In this document: piece after piece, positions 50,942 to 62,550 of the stretch | Layout of the letters: each line of letters begins with the position of its first letter | Numbering within the stretch: the stretch's first letter is position 1 | Assembly (NCBI RefSeq): GCF_020164955.1 | Contig: NZ_JAIUHG010000034.1 | Span: forward strand, 1-64,000 | Reading direction: 5' to 3' | Length of the DNA stretch: 64,000 bases | Origin: Mesorhizobium sp. CA8 | GTDB lineage: Bacteria; Pseudomonadota; Alphaproteobacteria; Rhizobiales; Rhizobiaceae | Notes under the pieces: model-generated | Databases searched by the model: none | What the model was told of the DNA's origin: nothing | What the model saw: the letters and a program-made list of their open reading frames with translations, nothing else | Made by a program: the position numbers and the translations under genes

Positions 50942-53481
50942 CGCGGACATTGAAGCTCGCCATCCGCTTCTCGCTGCGCGAGATGCGCGGCGGCCTGTCC
51001 GGCTTCATGATCTTCCTGGCCTGCATTGCGCTGGGCGTCGCGGCGATCGGCGGCGTCAATTCGGTGGCGCAGGCGATCTCCGCCGGCGTCGCCGATCAAG
51101 GCCAGACGCTGCTTGGCGGCGATTTGCGCTTCCAGATCAACCAGCGCAGCGCTTCGGACGCCGAGCTCGGCTTCGTCCGGAGCCTCGGCACGGTTTCGCT
51201 CAATTCCGGCATGCGCTCGATGGCGCGGCTGGAGGACGGCTCGGACCAGGCGCTGGTCGAGGCCAAGGCCGTCGACGACGCCTATCCGCTCTACGGCGCG
51301 CTGGAAACCGATCCGGCGCTGCCGAAGGAGCAATTGTTCGGTGAAAAGTCCGGCGTGTTCGGCGCCGCCGCGCCCGACCTTTTGTTCGACCGGCTCAATC
51401 TTCACATCGGCGACAGGTTGAACCTCGGCAGCGCCATTTTCGAGTTGCGGGCGCGGTTGGTCAGCGAGCCGGATGCGGTCTCGGACGGTTTCGGTTTCGC
51501 GCCGCGGCTGATGATTTCGCGCCAGGGCCTCGCCGCATCCGGCCTGGTGCAGCCAGGCAGCTTGGTCGAGAATGCCTATAAGGTGCGGCTGCCCGACGGC
51601 ACGTCCGAGGCGCGGATCAAGGATATCCAGGCTCAAGCCGCGAAGGATTTCCCGCAGGCCGGCTGGTCGATCCGCACGCGCAGCAACGCCGCCCCCGCGC
51701 TCTCCGCCAATATCGAGCGATTCTCGCAATTCCTGACGCTCGTCGGGTTGACGGCGCTGGTGGTCGGCGGCGTCGGCGTGGCGAACGCCGTGCGCGCCTA
51801 TCTCGACGGCAAGCGCGGCGTCATTGCCACCTTCAAGAGCCTCGGAGCTTCGGGCGGCTTCGTCTTCACCGTCTATCTGGTGCAGATCCTGTTGATCGCA
51901 GGCTTAGGCATCGTGCTCGGGCTCATCCTTGGGGCCGTGATGCCGTTCGTGGCGAGCGCGCTTCTGCAATCCGTCATCCCCGTGCCGGCGCAAGGCGGCT
52001 TCTACCCAGGCGCGCTCGCTCTTGCCGCATTCTTCGGCCTGCTGGTGACGCTGGCCTTCGCGCTTTTGCCGCTCGGCCGTGCCCGCGACGTGCCGGCGAC
52101 GGCGCTGTTCCGCGAAATGGGATTCGAGAGCCGCGGTTTGCCTCGCCTGCCATATGCGGGTGCGGCGCTGGCAATCGTCATCGCGCTGGCGGCGCTGGCG
52201 ATCCTCTCGGCCAACGACCACCGCATCGCCTCGATCTTCGTCGGCGCCACGGTCTTTGCCTTCCTGGTGCTGCGGCTGGTGGCGGTGCTGGTGCAATGGG
52301 CGGCGAAAAAGAGCCGGCGCGCGCGTTCCGTGTCGCTGCGGCTGGCGCTAGGCAACATCCATCGTCCGGGCGCGCTGACGCCCTCGGTGGTGCTGTCGCT
52401 CGGCCTTGGGCTGACGCTCTTGGTGACGCTAGCGCTGATCGACGGGAATCTGCGGCGGCAGATCTCCGGCAGCCTGCCGGAGCGGGCGCCGAACTTCTTC
52501 TTCGTCGACATCCAGAGCAGCGACGTCGATGCCTTCGCCAGCCTTGTCGGCAGGGAGTCGCCGCGAGGCACGCTGGTCAAGGTGCCGATGCTGCGCGGCC
52601 GCATCATGGCGCTCAACGGCGCCGATGTCGACAAGCTGAAGATCCCAGCCGACGGCGCCTGGGTGCTGCGAGGCGACCGCGGCCTGACCTATGACGCCAA
52701 GCAGCCGGACAACGCGACGCTGACCGAAGGCGCGTGGTGGCCGCAGGATTATTCCGGCGAGCCGCTGGTGTCGTTTTCGGCCGAGGAGGGCAAGGCGATC
52801 GGGCTGAAGCTTGGCGACACCGTGACCGTCAACGTGCTCGGCCGCAACGTCACGGCCAAGATCGCCAATTTCCGCCAGGTCGAGTGGGAGACGATGGGCA
52901 TCAATTTCGTCATGGTGTTCTCGCCCAACACCTTTGCCGGGGCGCCGCATGGCTGGCTGGCGACATTGACCGACAAACAAGCCACCACGGCCGACGATGC
53001 AAGGCTGCTCAATGCCGTTACCCGCGCCTTTCCCGCGGTGACGACGGTTCGCGTCAAGGACGCGCTCGACATCATCAACCGACTGGTCGCGCAGCTGGGC
53101 ACGGCGATCCGCGCCGCCGCCGGCGTGGCGCTGATCGCCTCGGTGCTGGTGCTCTCCGGCGCTTTGGCCGCCGGCAACCGGGCGCGCATCCACGACGCTG
53201 TGGTGCTGAAGACGCTCGGCGCAACGCGCCGGACGCTGATTACCGCTTTCTCGCTGGAATATGCGTTGATCGGCCTTGCGACCGCACTGTTCGCGCTTGC
53301 CGCCGGCGGCATCGCCGCCTGGTTCGTGGTCGCGCATATCATGACGCTGCCGTCGCATTTCATGCCGGAAGTGGCGGTGGCGACTATCCTGGTTTCGCTG
53401 ACAGTCACCGTCGGTATCGGCCTTGCCGGCACCTGGCGGGTGCTCGGCCACAAGGCGGCGCCGGTGCTGCGCAACCTCTGA
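50938..53481 (+). CDS. FtsX-like ABC permease (YbbP type)
   Basis: 847 residues from TTG 50938, which overlaps the ATPase stop as TTGA. Two FtsX/MacB-like permease halves, around residues 230-420 and 730-840, with a long periplasmic part between. The start LTRTLKLAIRFSLREMRGG is family-like, so TTG was preferred. Works with 50243-50941 and probably the divergent esterase. Confidence 0.9.
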   Translation: MTRTLKLAIRFSLREMRGGLSGFMIFLACIALGVAAIGGVNSVAQAISAGVADQGQTLLGGDLRFQINQRSASDAELGFVRSLGTVSLNSGMRSMARLEDGSDQALVEAKAVDDAYPLYGALETDPALPKEQLFGEKSGVFGAAAPDLLFDRLNLHIGDRLNLGSAIFELRARLVSEPDAVSDGFGFAPRLMISRQGLAASGLVQPGSLVENAYKVRLPDGTSEARIKDIQAQAAKDFPQAGWSIRTRSNAAPALSANIERFSQFLTLVGLTALVVGGVGVANAVRAYLDGKRGVIATFKSLGASGGFVFTVYLVQILLIAGLGIVLGLILGAVMPFVASALLQSVIPVPAQGGFYPGALALAAFFGLLVTLAFALLPLGRARDVPATALFREMGFESRGLPRLPYAGAALAIVIALAALAILSANDHRIASIFVGATVFAFLVLRLVAVLVQWAAKKSRRARSVSLRLALGNIHRPGALTPSVVLSLGLGLTLLVTLALIDGNLRRQISGSLPERAPNFFFVDIQSSDVDAFASLVGRESPRGTLVKVPMLRGRIMALNGADVDKLKIPADGAWVLRGDRGLTYDAKQPDNATLTEGAWWPQDYSGEPLVSFSAEEGKAIGLKLGDTVTVNVLGRNVTAKIANFRQVEWETMGINFVMVFSPNTFAGAPHGWLATLTDKQATTADDARLLNAVTRAFPAVTTVRVKDALDIINRLVAQLGTAIRAAAGVALIASVLVLSGALAAGNRARIHDAVVLKTLGATRRTLITAFSLEYALIGLATALFALAAGGIAAWFVVAHIMTLPSHFMPEVAVATILVSLTVTVGIGLAGTWRVLGHKAAPVLRNL

Positions 53482-53503
53482 CCGGGAGGTTTCCGGGCGT
53501 TCA

Positions 53504-53590
53504 CCCGGTTAAATCTTTGTGAGCCCGGTTAAATTTTTGTAAGAAAGGCGGCCGGAAGCGGCGAAAACCGGCCTTTTGCTTTCTTACAAA
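53504..53590. repeat. Direct repeat and long hairpin after the ABC operon
   Basis: CCCGGTTAAATCTTTGT at 53504-53520 is repeated with one change at 53524-53540. The second copy runs into a stem: TTTGTAAGAAAG (53536-53547) pairs with CTTTCTTACAAA (53579-53590), and an inner GGCCGG pairs with CCGGCC. Confidence 0.6.
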
Positions 53591-53741
53591 GCGTTACCGC
53601 TCGTTACCGTCTTGTTCTTGACGTCGAGAACGCTCATATTTTGCGCAGGCATGCTGGAGCTCCGCCAGCGGCGCCTGGTCCCAACGGGTCATCCAGAAAG
53701 GACCTGTCACCGGACGGGGCAGAAGCAACAGAGGATTTCCA

Positions 53742-54482
53742 ATGGCTGATCCCATTCGCAACTACCAGACGTCCGCCGCCCCCGGCGCGCGCGTCGATAT
53801 CGATCAGGGCCTGCGCGCCTATATGATCAAAGTCTATAACCTCATGGGGCTTGGCCTTCTGATCACCGGCCTTGCCGCCTGGGGCGCCTTCCAGCTCGCC
53901 GTCACGGGCGACGGCCAGCTGACCGCCTTCGGCCAGCTCATCTATGCAAGCGCGTTCCGCTGGGTCGTCATCCTGGCGCCGCTCGCGGCGGTGATGTTCC
54001 TGTCGTTCCGCATCCAGTCGATGAGCGTGGCGGCGGCGCAGGCCACGTTCTGGGTCTATGCCGGCCTTGTCGGCCTGTCGCTGTCGACGATCTTCCTCGT
54101 CTACACCGGCACCAGCATCACCCAGACCTTCTTCGCCACGGCCGCGGCCTTCGGCGGTCTGTCGCTCTACGGCTACACGACAAGGCGCGACCTGTCGGCG
54201 TTCGGCTCGTTCCTAATCATGGGCGTGATCGGCCTGCTGATCGCGATGCTGATCAACATCTTCCTGCAGTCGTCGGCGCTCGCCTTCGCCATCTCGGCGA
54301 TCGGCGTGCTGGTCTTCGCGGGCCTGACCGCCTACGACACGCAGAAGATCAAGGAGATGTATTTCGAGGGCGACGTCGCCGACGTTGCCGGCCGCAAGGC
54401 GATCATGGGCGCGCTGCAGCTCTATCTCGACTTCATCAACCTGTTCATGTTCCTGCTGCAGTTTATGGGCGACCGCCGCTAA
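53742..54482 (+). CDS. Bax inhibitor-1/YccA family membrane protein
   Basis: 246 residues, seven membrane segments. AYDTQKIKEMYFEG and LQLYLDFINLFMFLLQFMGDRR at the C-terminus mark the family. Modulates FtsH protease or ion leakage in other bacteria. Confidence 0.92.
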   Translation: MADPIRNYQTSAAPGARVDIDQGLRAYMIKVYNLMGLGLLITGLAAWGAFQLAVTGDGQLTAFGQLIYASAFRWVVILAPLAAVMFLSFRIQSMSVAAAQATFWVYAGLVGLSLSTIFLVYTGTSITQTFFATAAAFGGLSLYGYTTRRDLSAFGSFLIMGVIGLLIAMLINIFLQSSALAFAISAIGVLVFAGLTAYDTQKIKEMYFEGDVADVAGRKAIMGALQLYLDFINLFMFLLQFMGDRR

Positions 54483-54599
54483 GGGCAGTTGCCCGGTCCC
54501 AGTGGACCAAAGACTTTGCGAAGGGCGGCCCAACGGCCGCCCTTTCTTTTTGCGCGGTCCTTTGCTGTTATCGAGGCGGGAAAGAGAACTGCACAAATT

Positions 54600-55181
54600 A
54601 TGAGCACTGTTGCCATCAGACCCGCCACCGCGGCCGACCTCGACCGAATCACGGAGATCTATGCCGATGCGGTCACGCATGGCACAGCGAGCTACGAGTT
54701 GGAGCCGCCCAGCCGCGCCGAAATGGGCAACCGATTCGACGCTCTGGCGGCCGGCGGCTTTCCGTATCTCGTGGCCGAGAAGAACGGCGCCGTGCTCGGC
54801 TATGCCTATGCCGGGCCGTTCCGGCCGCGCCCGGCCTACCGGTTCGTCATCGAGGATTCGGTCTATGTCGCGCCGGAGGCCAAGGGACAGGGCGTGGGCT
54901 CGCTGCTGATGCAGGCGCTGATCGAGGCGGCGCGCGCGGCGGGTTTCCGCCAGATCATTGCGGTGATCGGCGACGGCCACGCGGACAGCGCTTCGGTGCG
55001 GCTGCATGAGAAGCTCGGCTTCCGCCATTCCGGGCGCCTGGAAGGCTCCGGCTACAAGCACGGACGCTGGCTGGACACGGTGTTCATGCAGCTGTCGCTG
55101 AACGGCGGCGCGACGCTGCCGCCGGATCCGGATTCCCTGCCGGAACGGAGGTTCCGGGGTTTAAGAGGAAATGAAAATTGA
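54600..55181 (+). CDS. GNAT acetyltransferase (phosphinothricin-acetyltransferase-like)
   Basis: 193 residues. IRPATAADLDRITEIYADAVTHGTASYE, VYVAPEAKGQGVGSLLM and HEKLGFRHSGRLEGSGYKHGRWLDT are typical of the Pat/YncA group (methionine sulfoximine or related amines). The stop codon falls in the first units of the 9-bp repeat that follows. Confidence 0.9.
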   Translation: MSTVAIRPATAADLDRITEIYADAVTHGTASYELEPPSRAEMGNRFDALAAGGFPYLVAEKNGAVLGYAYAGPFRPRPAYRFVIEDSVYVAPEAKGQGVGSLLMQALIEAARAAGFRQIIAVIGDGHADSASVRLHEKLGFRHSGRLEGSGYKHGRWLDTVFMQLSLNGGATLPPDPDSLPERRFRGLRGNEN

Positions 55182-55242
55182 AGAATTGAAGAATTAGGAA
55201 TTGAGGAGCTGAAGAACTGAAGAACTGAAGAATTGAAGAAGA
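55176..55242. repeat. Degenerate 9-bp tandem repeat (TGAAGAATT/TGAAGAACT)
   Basis: About seven units of TGAAGAAYT-type sequence with some variants, beginning at the stop codon of the GNAT gene. No gene is encoded. Confidence 0.75.
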
Positions 55243-55295
55243 GGCGCTCAGGGCCTGCTGGAGCCGCGGCTTTTTTTCTCGGTTATTCAATTCCC

Positions 55296-55682
55296 TCAGG
55301 CTTCGACGAGCTTCAGCTTGGCATCGAACACGCCGAGCACGCGGCCGAGTTCCTGGCCGCGTTTGAGGATGCGGCCACCTGCGGCGATCACGGCGAAAGC
55401 GCCTTGCCGGCGCGCCAGCTTCGGGTCCTTGACGATCTGGAACAGCGGCACTTCGCTGGCCCGGCGGAAGACGGAAAAGACAGCGCGATCCGTGAGATGG
55501 TCGATCGCATAGTCGCGCCATTCATTGGCCGCCACCATGCGTCCGTAAAGCCTGAGGATCTGGTCAAGTTCGCGCCGGTCGAATCGCACCGGCTGATCGA
55601 GGCGGGCGTTGCGCGCCTCATGCAACGGGATCAATATTCCGGATGCTTCCCCATCCTCCGTCCCGCTGCTGTGATCGGTCAT
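55296..55682 (-). CDS. DUF2794 domain protein
   Basis: 128 residues. RFDRRELDQILRLYGRMVAANEWRDYAIDHL and SVFRRASEVPLFQIVKDPKLARRQGAF match DUF2794, a small family almost confined to alphaproteobacteria and of unknown function. ATG 55682 starts MTDHSSGTEDGEAS. Confidence 0.9.
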   Translation of the reverse strand: MTDHSSGTEDGEASGILIPLHEARNARLDQPVRFDRRELDQILRLYGRMVAANEWRDYAIDHLTDRAVFSVFRRASEVPLFQIVKDPKLARRQGAFAVIAAGGRILKRGQELGRVLGVFDAKLKLVEA

Positions 55683-55849
55683 GCCTCGATCCTTCGATTG
55701 AATCATGCGCCGGCCAAGGTTCGCGCTTTCATGGCGGAATTGCAAGGGCGCGATGGAATTGCCGCGGCAACTTAAGTGCGGGCGGTCGCGCGGTTTCCCA
55801 AACGTCCAGTCACGTTTGCGAAACACATGTTGGAATTGGTGATGCTCCG

Positions 55850-56076
55850 CCACATTCTCGCCACACATAATCCGCGCTCATGCCCCAATGTCCGACGAAT
55901 TTACCGGCGTTGCCTGAGACGGTTCGGTCCGGCACCGGCTCGTAAACCCCAAGCCCCCCGCCCACGGGTCAGCGTCGGATCGAACCAACCTCGGTTTTCC
56001 TTGGAAAATCAGGTGCGACGATCCCAAAACCTAAATGACCGGCGTCAGAAGCAAGCTGACGCCGGTTTTTTATTTT
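55850..56076 (+). ncRNA. Candidate small RNA or leader with intrinsic terminator
   Basis: A strong plus-strand intrinsic terminator (56038-56076) has no plus-strand gene before it; the upstream gene is on the minus strand. Internal stems include GGTTTTCC-tt-GGAAAATC. A 21-codon frame (55880-55945, MPQCPTNLPALPETVRSGTG...) lies inside, without a good ribosome binding site. The 5' end is a guess; no known RNA family was recognised. Confidence 0.45.
56038..56076 (+). terminator. Intrinsic terminator
   Basis: ACCGGCGTCAG, a 7-base loop, CTGACGCCGGT, then TTTTTATTTT. Perfect 11-bp stem. Confidence 0.88.
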
Positions 56077-56365
56077 CCTTCTCCCCTTGTGGAAGAAGGT
56101 GGATCGGCGCGCAGCGCCGGGACGGATGAGGGGTGTTCCAGCGGAGTGAGACGCTGGCCTTGCCTGCCGTCGCGCCCCTCCCTGTACAGCCGTTTTTGCC
56201 GAGCTGGAGCACCCTCATCCGTCGCCTTCGGCGACACCCCCGGCCGGGTCCCCGCTGCTTCGCAGCGTCCCGGCGTTCGCCGGCCTTTCATCGTGCCACC
56301 GGCACGATGAATTCGCTTCGCGAACCGGCTGCTCACCCCACAAGGGGAGAAGGGACGTGGGGGAG

Positions 56366-57154
56366 CTAAAGCCGGTCGGGCTTGCGGATAAAGGCGGCGC
56401 CGAGGATCGGGCCGGGCATGCCGTCCTTGCCGACCGACTGCAGCAGCACCGCGCAGCCGCCCTTCTTGGCGATCTCGGTCATCGGCAATTCGTAACGCTG
56501 CGCCTTGCCGTGCCACATGCCGGCGGTCTGGATGTCGGAAACGGCGTTCCAGTAGGTCAGGCTGCGGCCGCTGTTCTCGCCCTGGCCGATCTTCACCATC
56601 TGCGGCGGATCGAAATAGACGATCACCACATGGGCGTCGGTCGGGCCGTTGCCAGCGTCGCCCGCGTCGATCATGACGCGGTCGCTGGTGCGGCTCACCT
56701 TGATGCCTACCCGCATGCCCTCGCCGGTCCTGTCCATGCGGGCCAAGGCGCCATCGACTTCCTTGCGGTTGGCGCCGTTGACATGGCTGCGGCCATTGAT
56801 GACGGCTTGCGGCGTGTAGACCGAGCGGCTGCCGAAGGCGCGCATATAGTCATATTGGCGCTCGGTGTTTTCCTTGTTGCTCAGCGTGTCCTGCCAGCCG
56901 AGATAGTCCCAGTAATTGACGTGGTAAGCGAGGGCGATGATGTCGTCCTTCCCGGCGAGCTCGGCGAAGAACTCGTCGGCCGGCGGACAGGAACTGCAGC
57001 CCTGGCTGGTGAACAGTTCGACCACGCCCAAAGGCTTGTCGGTCTGAAGCTTGCCGGTCACGGCCTTCTCAGGCTCGGCTGCCAGGGCCACGCCGCCCAA
57101 CGCCGTAAGGGCCAGCGCTACTGCCGCAAGCCGCAATCGTCCTCGAAATGCCAT
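56366..57154 (-). CDS. DUF1223 thioredoxin-like exported protein
   Basis: 262 residues from ATG 57154. Signal peptide MAFRGRLRLAAVALALTALGGVALA. VVELFTSQGCSSCPPADEFFAELA holds a CxxC and marks DUF1223; then LAYHVNYWDYLGWQD and YTPQAVINGR. Periplasmic, redox role likely but not shown. Confidence 0.9.
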   Translation of the reverse strand: MAFRGRLRLAAVALALTALGGVALAAEPEKAVTGKLQTDKPLGVVELFTSQGCSSCPPADEFFAELAGKDDIIALAYHVNYWDYLGWQDTLSNKENTERQYDYMRAFGSRSVYTPQAVINGRSHVNGANRKEVDGALARMDRTGEGMRVGIKVSRTSDRVMIDAGDAGNGPTDAHVVIVYFDPPQMVKIGQGENSGRSLTYWNAVSDIQTAGMWHGKAQRYELPMTEIAKKGGCAVLLQSVGKDGMPGPILGAAFIRKPDRL

Positions 57155-57339
57155 GACTTTTCCAATTCCCACCGGTGACGCCGGCCTTGTTCTGATTGCT
57201 AAAATATGTGGCAGAAGCGCCAGTCAACGGGAAGTCACGTTGCGGTGAAATTTTTGCTGTTGCAGCCGCAGGTAAGCGCGCAATAGGAGGGGCGATTGCA
57301 TTTCAAGGCGCGGTTCGATTCGGGGGCAGCATCCTCACC

Positions 57340-58012
57340 ATGTGGCAAACTCTCCTGACCCCAGTCGATCTCTATTGCGAACGGACGGGGCCTGAACTTT
57401 GGGCGGAGCCGGCCAATGCTTTGACCAACGTGGCTTTCATTGCCGCGGGACTATGGGGCGTGTGGCAGGTGCGGCGCTACAAGACCGGTACTTTCGCCGA
57501 AATGCTGGCCTGGGGTAGTGGCGATCGGCATCGGCTCGACCTTGTTCCACACCTTCGCCAGCAAAGGCACGATCTGGGCCGACATCTTTCCGATCGCCGG
57601 CTTCACCCTGGCCTATACACTGTTCAACCTGCGGCGTTTCCTGGGCATGGACTGGGGCAAGGCGATCCTCGTCTTCGCCGCCTTCTATATCGTTGCCGGC
57701 CTGATCACCTATGCCGTGCCGGACTGGCTGCGCCAGGCCTCGAACGGCACGACGGGCTACCTGCCGCCCTTCCTGGCGCTCGCCTTCTTCGGGGCGTGGG
57801 TGTCAGCCACCGGCAACCGGGCCGGCTGGTACAATCTGACCGGATCAGCGATCTTCGTCGTCTCCGTCATCTGCCGCATGATCGACCCGCTGGTCTGCGC
57901 CAGCTTCCCGCTCGGCACGCACTTCCTCTGGCACGTCTTCAACGGCCTGATGCTGGCAATGCTGCTGGCCGCGACGGCGAGGTTTGGGAAAGCGAGGGCA
58001 GTAGGGCAGTAG
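57340..58012 (+). pseudogene. Ceramidase-like (alkaline phytoceramidase type) membrane protein, frameshifted
   Basis: The first frame reads MWQTLLTPVDLYCERTGPELWAEPANALTNVAFIAAGLWG to EMLAW. The second frame, from the GGGG at 57512-57515, reads VVAIGIGSTLFHTFASKGT and on to AFYIVAG and THFLWHVFNGLMLAMLLAA. Dropping one G restores a continuous protein of about 223 residues. The metal-binding Ser/His and Asp/His residues (STLFHT, HFLWH) are present. The last codons run into the 8-bp repeat. Confidence 0.8.
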
Positions 58013-58075
58013 GGCAGTAGGGCAGTAGGGCAGTAGGGCAGTAGGGCAGTAGGGCAGTAGGGCAGTAGGGCAGTA
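57996..58075. repeat. Ten perfect copies of 8-bp GGGCAGTA
   Basis: An uninterrupted 80-bp array. It begins in the last codons of the ceramidase-like gene and is followed within 30 bp by the inverted TGCCCTACTGCC. The 8-bp unit is out of phase with codons, so copy-number change alters the reading frame. Confidence 0.9.
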
Positions 58076-58123
58076 GGAATATCCTTCCCTACTCCCTTGC
58101 TGCCCTACTGCCTTATTCCCTTC

Positions 58124-60814
<2,691 letters not shown>

Positions 60815-61097
60815 GGCGATCCGTCCTTGTCTGTTCAGCCTGAAAGGGAACGGACGCCGTTGGCATGCAATCACGCGCAAAGGTGCGGGTACGGCCATTT
60901 CCGCTGTCCGCTCCCAAGCAACCCGAGCCGTTCAAGGCGGCGCGTGCGCTGGTTCGGCGCTAGTTCTGATCCCGCGCCGACCGCTGGCACGGATGAACCG
61001 CATATAGAGAATTTCCCGGAATAGTTCTAGACAGTCGAAAGACGATTTTGCGTGAGCCGGAAACGGCCGCGGAACGGTGCTTTCAGGACGGGCAAGA

Positions 61098-61706
61098 ATG
61101 CGGCTGATCGCCGAAAATCTAGGCGGTGAGCGCGGCGGCGAGACGGTCTTTTCCAACATCGGCTTCGCGCTGGAAAAGGGCGAGGCGCTCATCGTCACCG
61201 GGCCGAACGGCGCGGGCAAATCGACGCTGCTGAGGGTCGTCGCCGGGCTGCTGCCGGCCGCCCGGGGAAAGGTGCTTCTCGATGGTGGCAGCGAGGCTTT
61301 CCCGACGGTCGCCTCCGCCTCGCATTATCTCGGCCATCTCAACGCGATGAAGACGGCGCTCAGCGTCGAGGAGGATCTCGGCTTCTGGCGGGCGTTTCAG
61401 GGGGAGCCCGGACTGAACGTGGAAGAGGCGCTGGAGACGGTGGCGCTCGGCGGTCTCGGACATCTGCCCTTCGGTTATCTGTCGACCGGACAGAGGCGGC
61501 GGGCCTCGATCGCCAGGCTTCTGGTCAGCCGCCGGCCGGTCTGGCTGCTCGACGAGCCGACTGCCGGCTTGGACAAGGCCTCGGAGGAGCGGTTGGCGAG
61601 GCTGATGCGGGGGCATCTGCAGGATGGGGGGATCGTGGTGGCGGCGACGCATCTGCCGTTGGGGCTGGAAGGGGCGAAGGCGTTGAGGATGGGGCAGGTT
61701 CTTTGA
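61098..61706 (+). CDS. ccmA: Heme exporter ATP-binding protein CcmA
   Basis: 202 residues. Walker A GPNGAGKST (35-43), signature LSTGQRRR, Walker B VWLLDEPTAGLD. Drives release of holo-CcmE in cytochrome c maturation with CcmB and CcmC. Start MRLIAENLGGERGG. Separated from ccmB by a dispersed repeat. Confidence 0.93.
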   Translation: MRLIAENLGGERGGETVFSNIGFALEKGEALIVTGPNGAGKSTLLRVVAGLLPAARGKVLLDGGSEAFPTVASASHYLGHLNAMKTALSVEEDLGFWRAFQGEPGLNVEEALETVALGGLGHLPFGYLSTGQRRRASIARLLVSRRPVWLLDEPTAGLDKASEERLARLMRGHLQDGGIVVAATHLPLGLEGAKALRMGQVL

Positions 61707-61724
61707 TGTCGGCACTCTACGGCG

Positions 61725-61862
61725 CCCCCCTCTGCCCTGCCGGGCATCTCCCCCTCAGGGGGGGAGATCAGCAGTTCAGGCGCCTTGCCGCGCTGGAGAT
61801 TGGCGATGACATCCAATCTACCCCCTTGAGGGGGAGATGGCCGGCAGGCCAGAGAGGGGGGC
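61725..61862. repeat. Inverted-pair dispersed repeat between ccmA and ccmB
   Basis: CCCCCCTCTGCCCTGCCGGG on the left and GGCCGGCAGGCCAGAGAGGG on the right around a short unrelated core; the same family as 19279-19441. It divides an operon that is normally tight. Confidence 0.75.
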
Positions 61863-61884
61863 CTGGGTGCAGGCGTCCGAAATC

Positions 61885-62550
61885 ATGCTAGCCCTTTTCC
61901 TCCGCGATATCCGCCTCTCCATCCGCGCCGGTGGCGGGGCCTTGATCGGCGTCATCTTCTTCCTCGCCGTCATCGTCACGATTCCCTTCGGCGTCGGGCC
62001 CGACCTCAACCTCCTGTCGCGCATCGGCCCGGCAATCCTGTGGATCGCCGCTTTGCTTGCCTGCCTGCTCGGGCTCGACCGCCTGTTCCAGGCCGACCGC
62101 GAGGACGGCTCGCTCGATCTCCTGGTGCTCAACGGCGACCGCCACATGCTGGCGCTGACGGTGCTGACGAAATGCCTGGCGCATTGGACCGGCAGCGTGC
62201 TGCCGCTGGTGGTCGCGGCACCTCTGCTCGGCCTGTTCATGAATATGGAGCCGCTGGGCATCGGCGCCACGGCGCTCACATTGCTCGTCGGCACGCCGGC
62301 CATCACCTTCATCGGCGCGGCGGGCGCCGCGGTGGCGGTGGCGCTGCCGCGCGGCGGATTGCTGATCTCGGTGCTGGTGCTGCCGCTGACCATTCCGGTG
62401 CTGATCTTCGGCGTTTCGGCGAGCTATGGCGCGGTGGCCGATCCGGCGCCGTTCCTGCAGCCTTTCCTCATTCTTGCCGCGCTGACGCTGTTTCTTGCGG
62501 TGCTCGGTCCCTTGGCGGCGGCACTGGCGCTGCGGCACGGGACGGATTGA
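61885..62550 (+). CDS. ccmB: Heme exporter permease CcmB
   Basis: 221 residues, the usual size, with six membrane segments. MLALFLRDIRLSIRAGGGALIGVIFFLAV is the family start. GTG 61867 in frame has GAGGGGGG upstream and would add 6 residues. Partner of CcmA. Confidence 0.92.
   Translation: MLALFLRDIRLSIRAGGGALIGVIFFLAVIVTIPFGVGPDLNLLSRIGPAILWIAALLACLLGLDRLFQADREDGSLDLLVLNGDRHMLALTVLTKCLAHWTGSVLPLVVAAPLLGLFMNMEPLGIGATALTLLVGTPAITFIGAAGAAVAVALPRGGLLISVLVLPLTIPVLIFGVSASYGAVADPAPFLQPFLILAALTLFLAVLGPLAAALALRHGTD

Larger units (their letters stand above)
55683..56365. other. Spacer with candidate sRNA and dispersed repeats
   Basis: The left part to 56076 carries a candidate RNA gene with a strong terminator (see 55850-56076). 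From 56079 to 56360 it is made of dispersed repeat arms (CTTCTCCCCTTGTGG and inverted CCACAAGGGGAGAAGG). No protein gene is supported; a 21-codon frame at 55880-55945 is noted under the RNA. Confidence 0.5.

Noticed and set aside
55880..55945. 21-codon frame as a leader peptide
   Set aside because: No ribosome binding site and no run of a single amino acid typical of attenuation; kept only as part of the RNA candidate.
57996..58075. CRISPR array
   Set aside because: The 8-bp units are contiguous without spacers; it is a simple tandem repeat.
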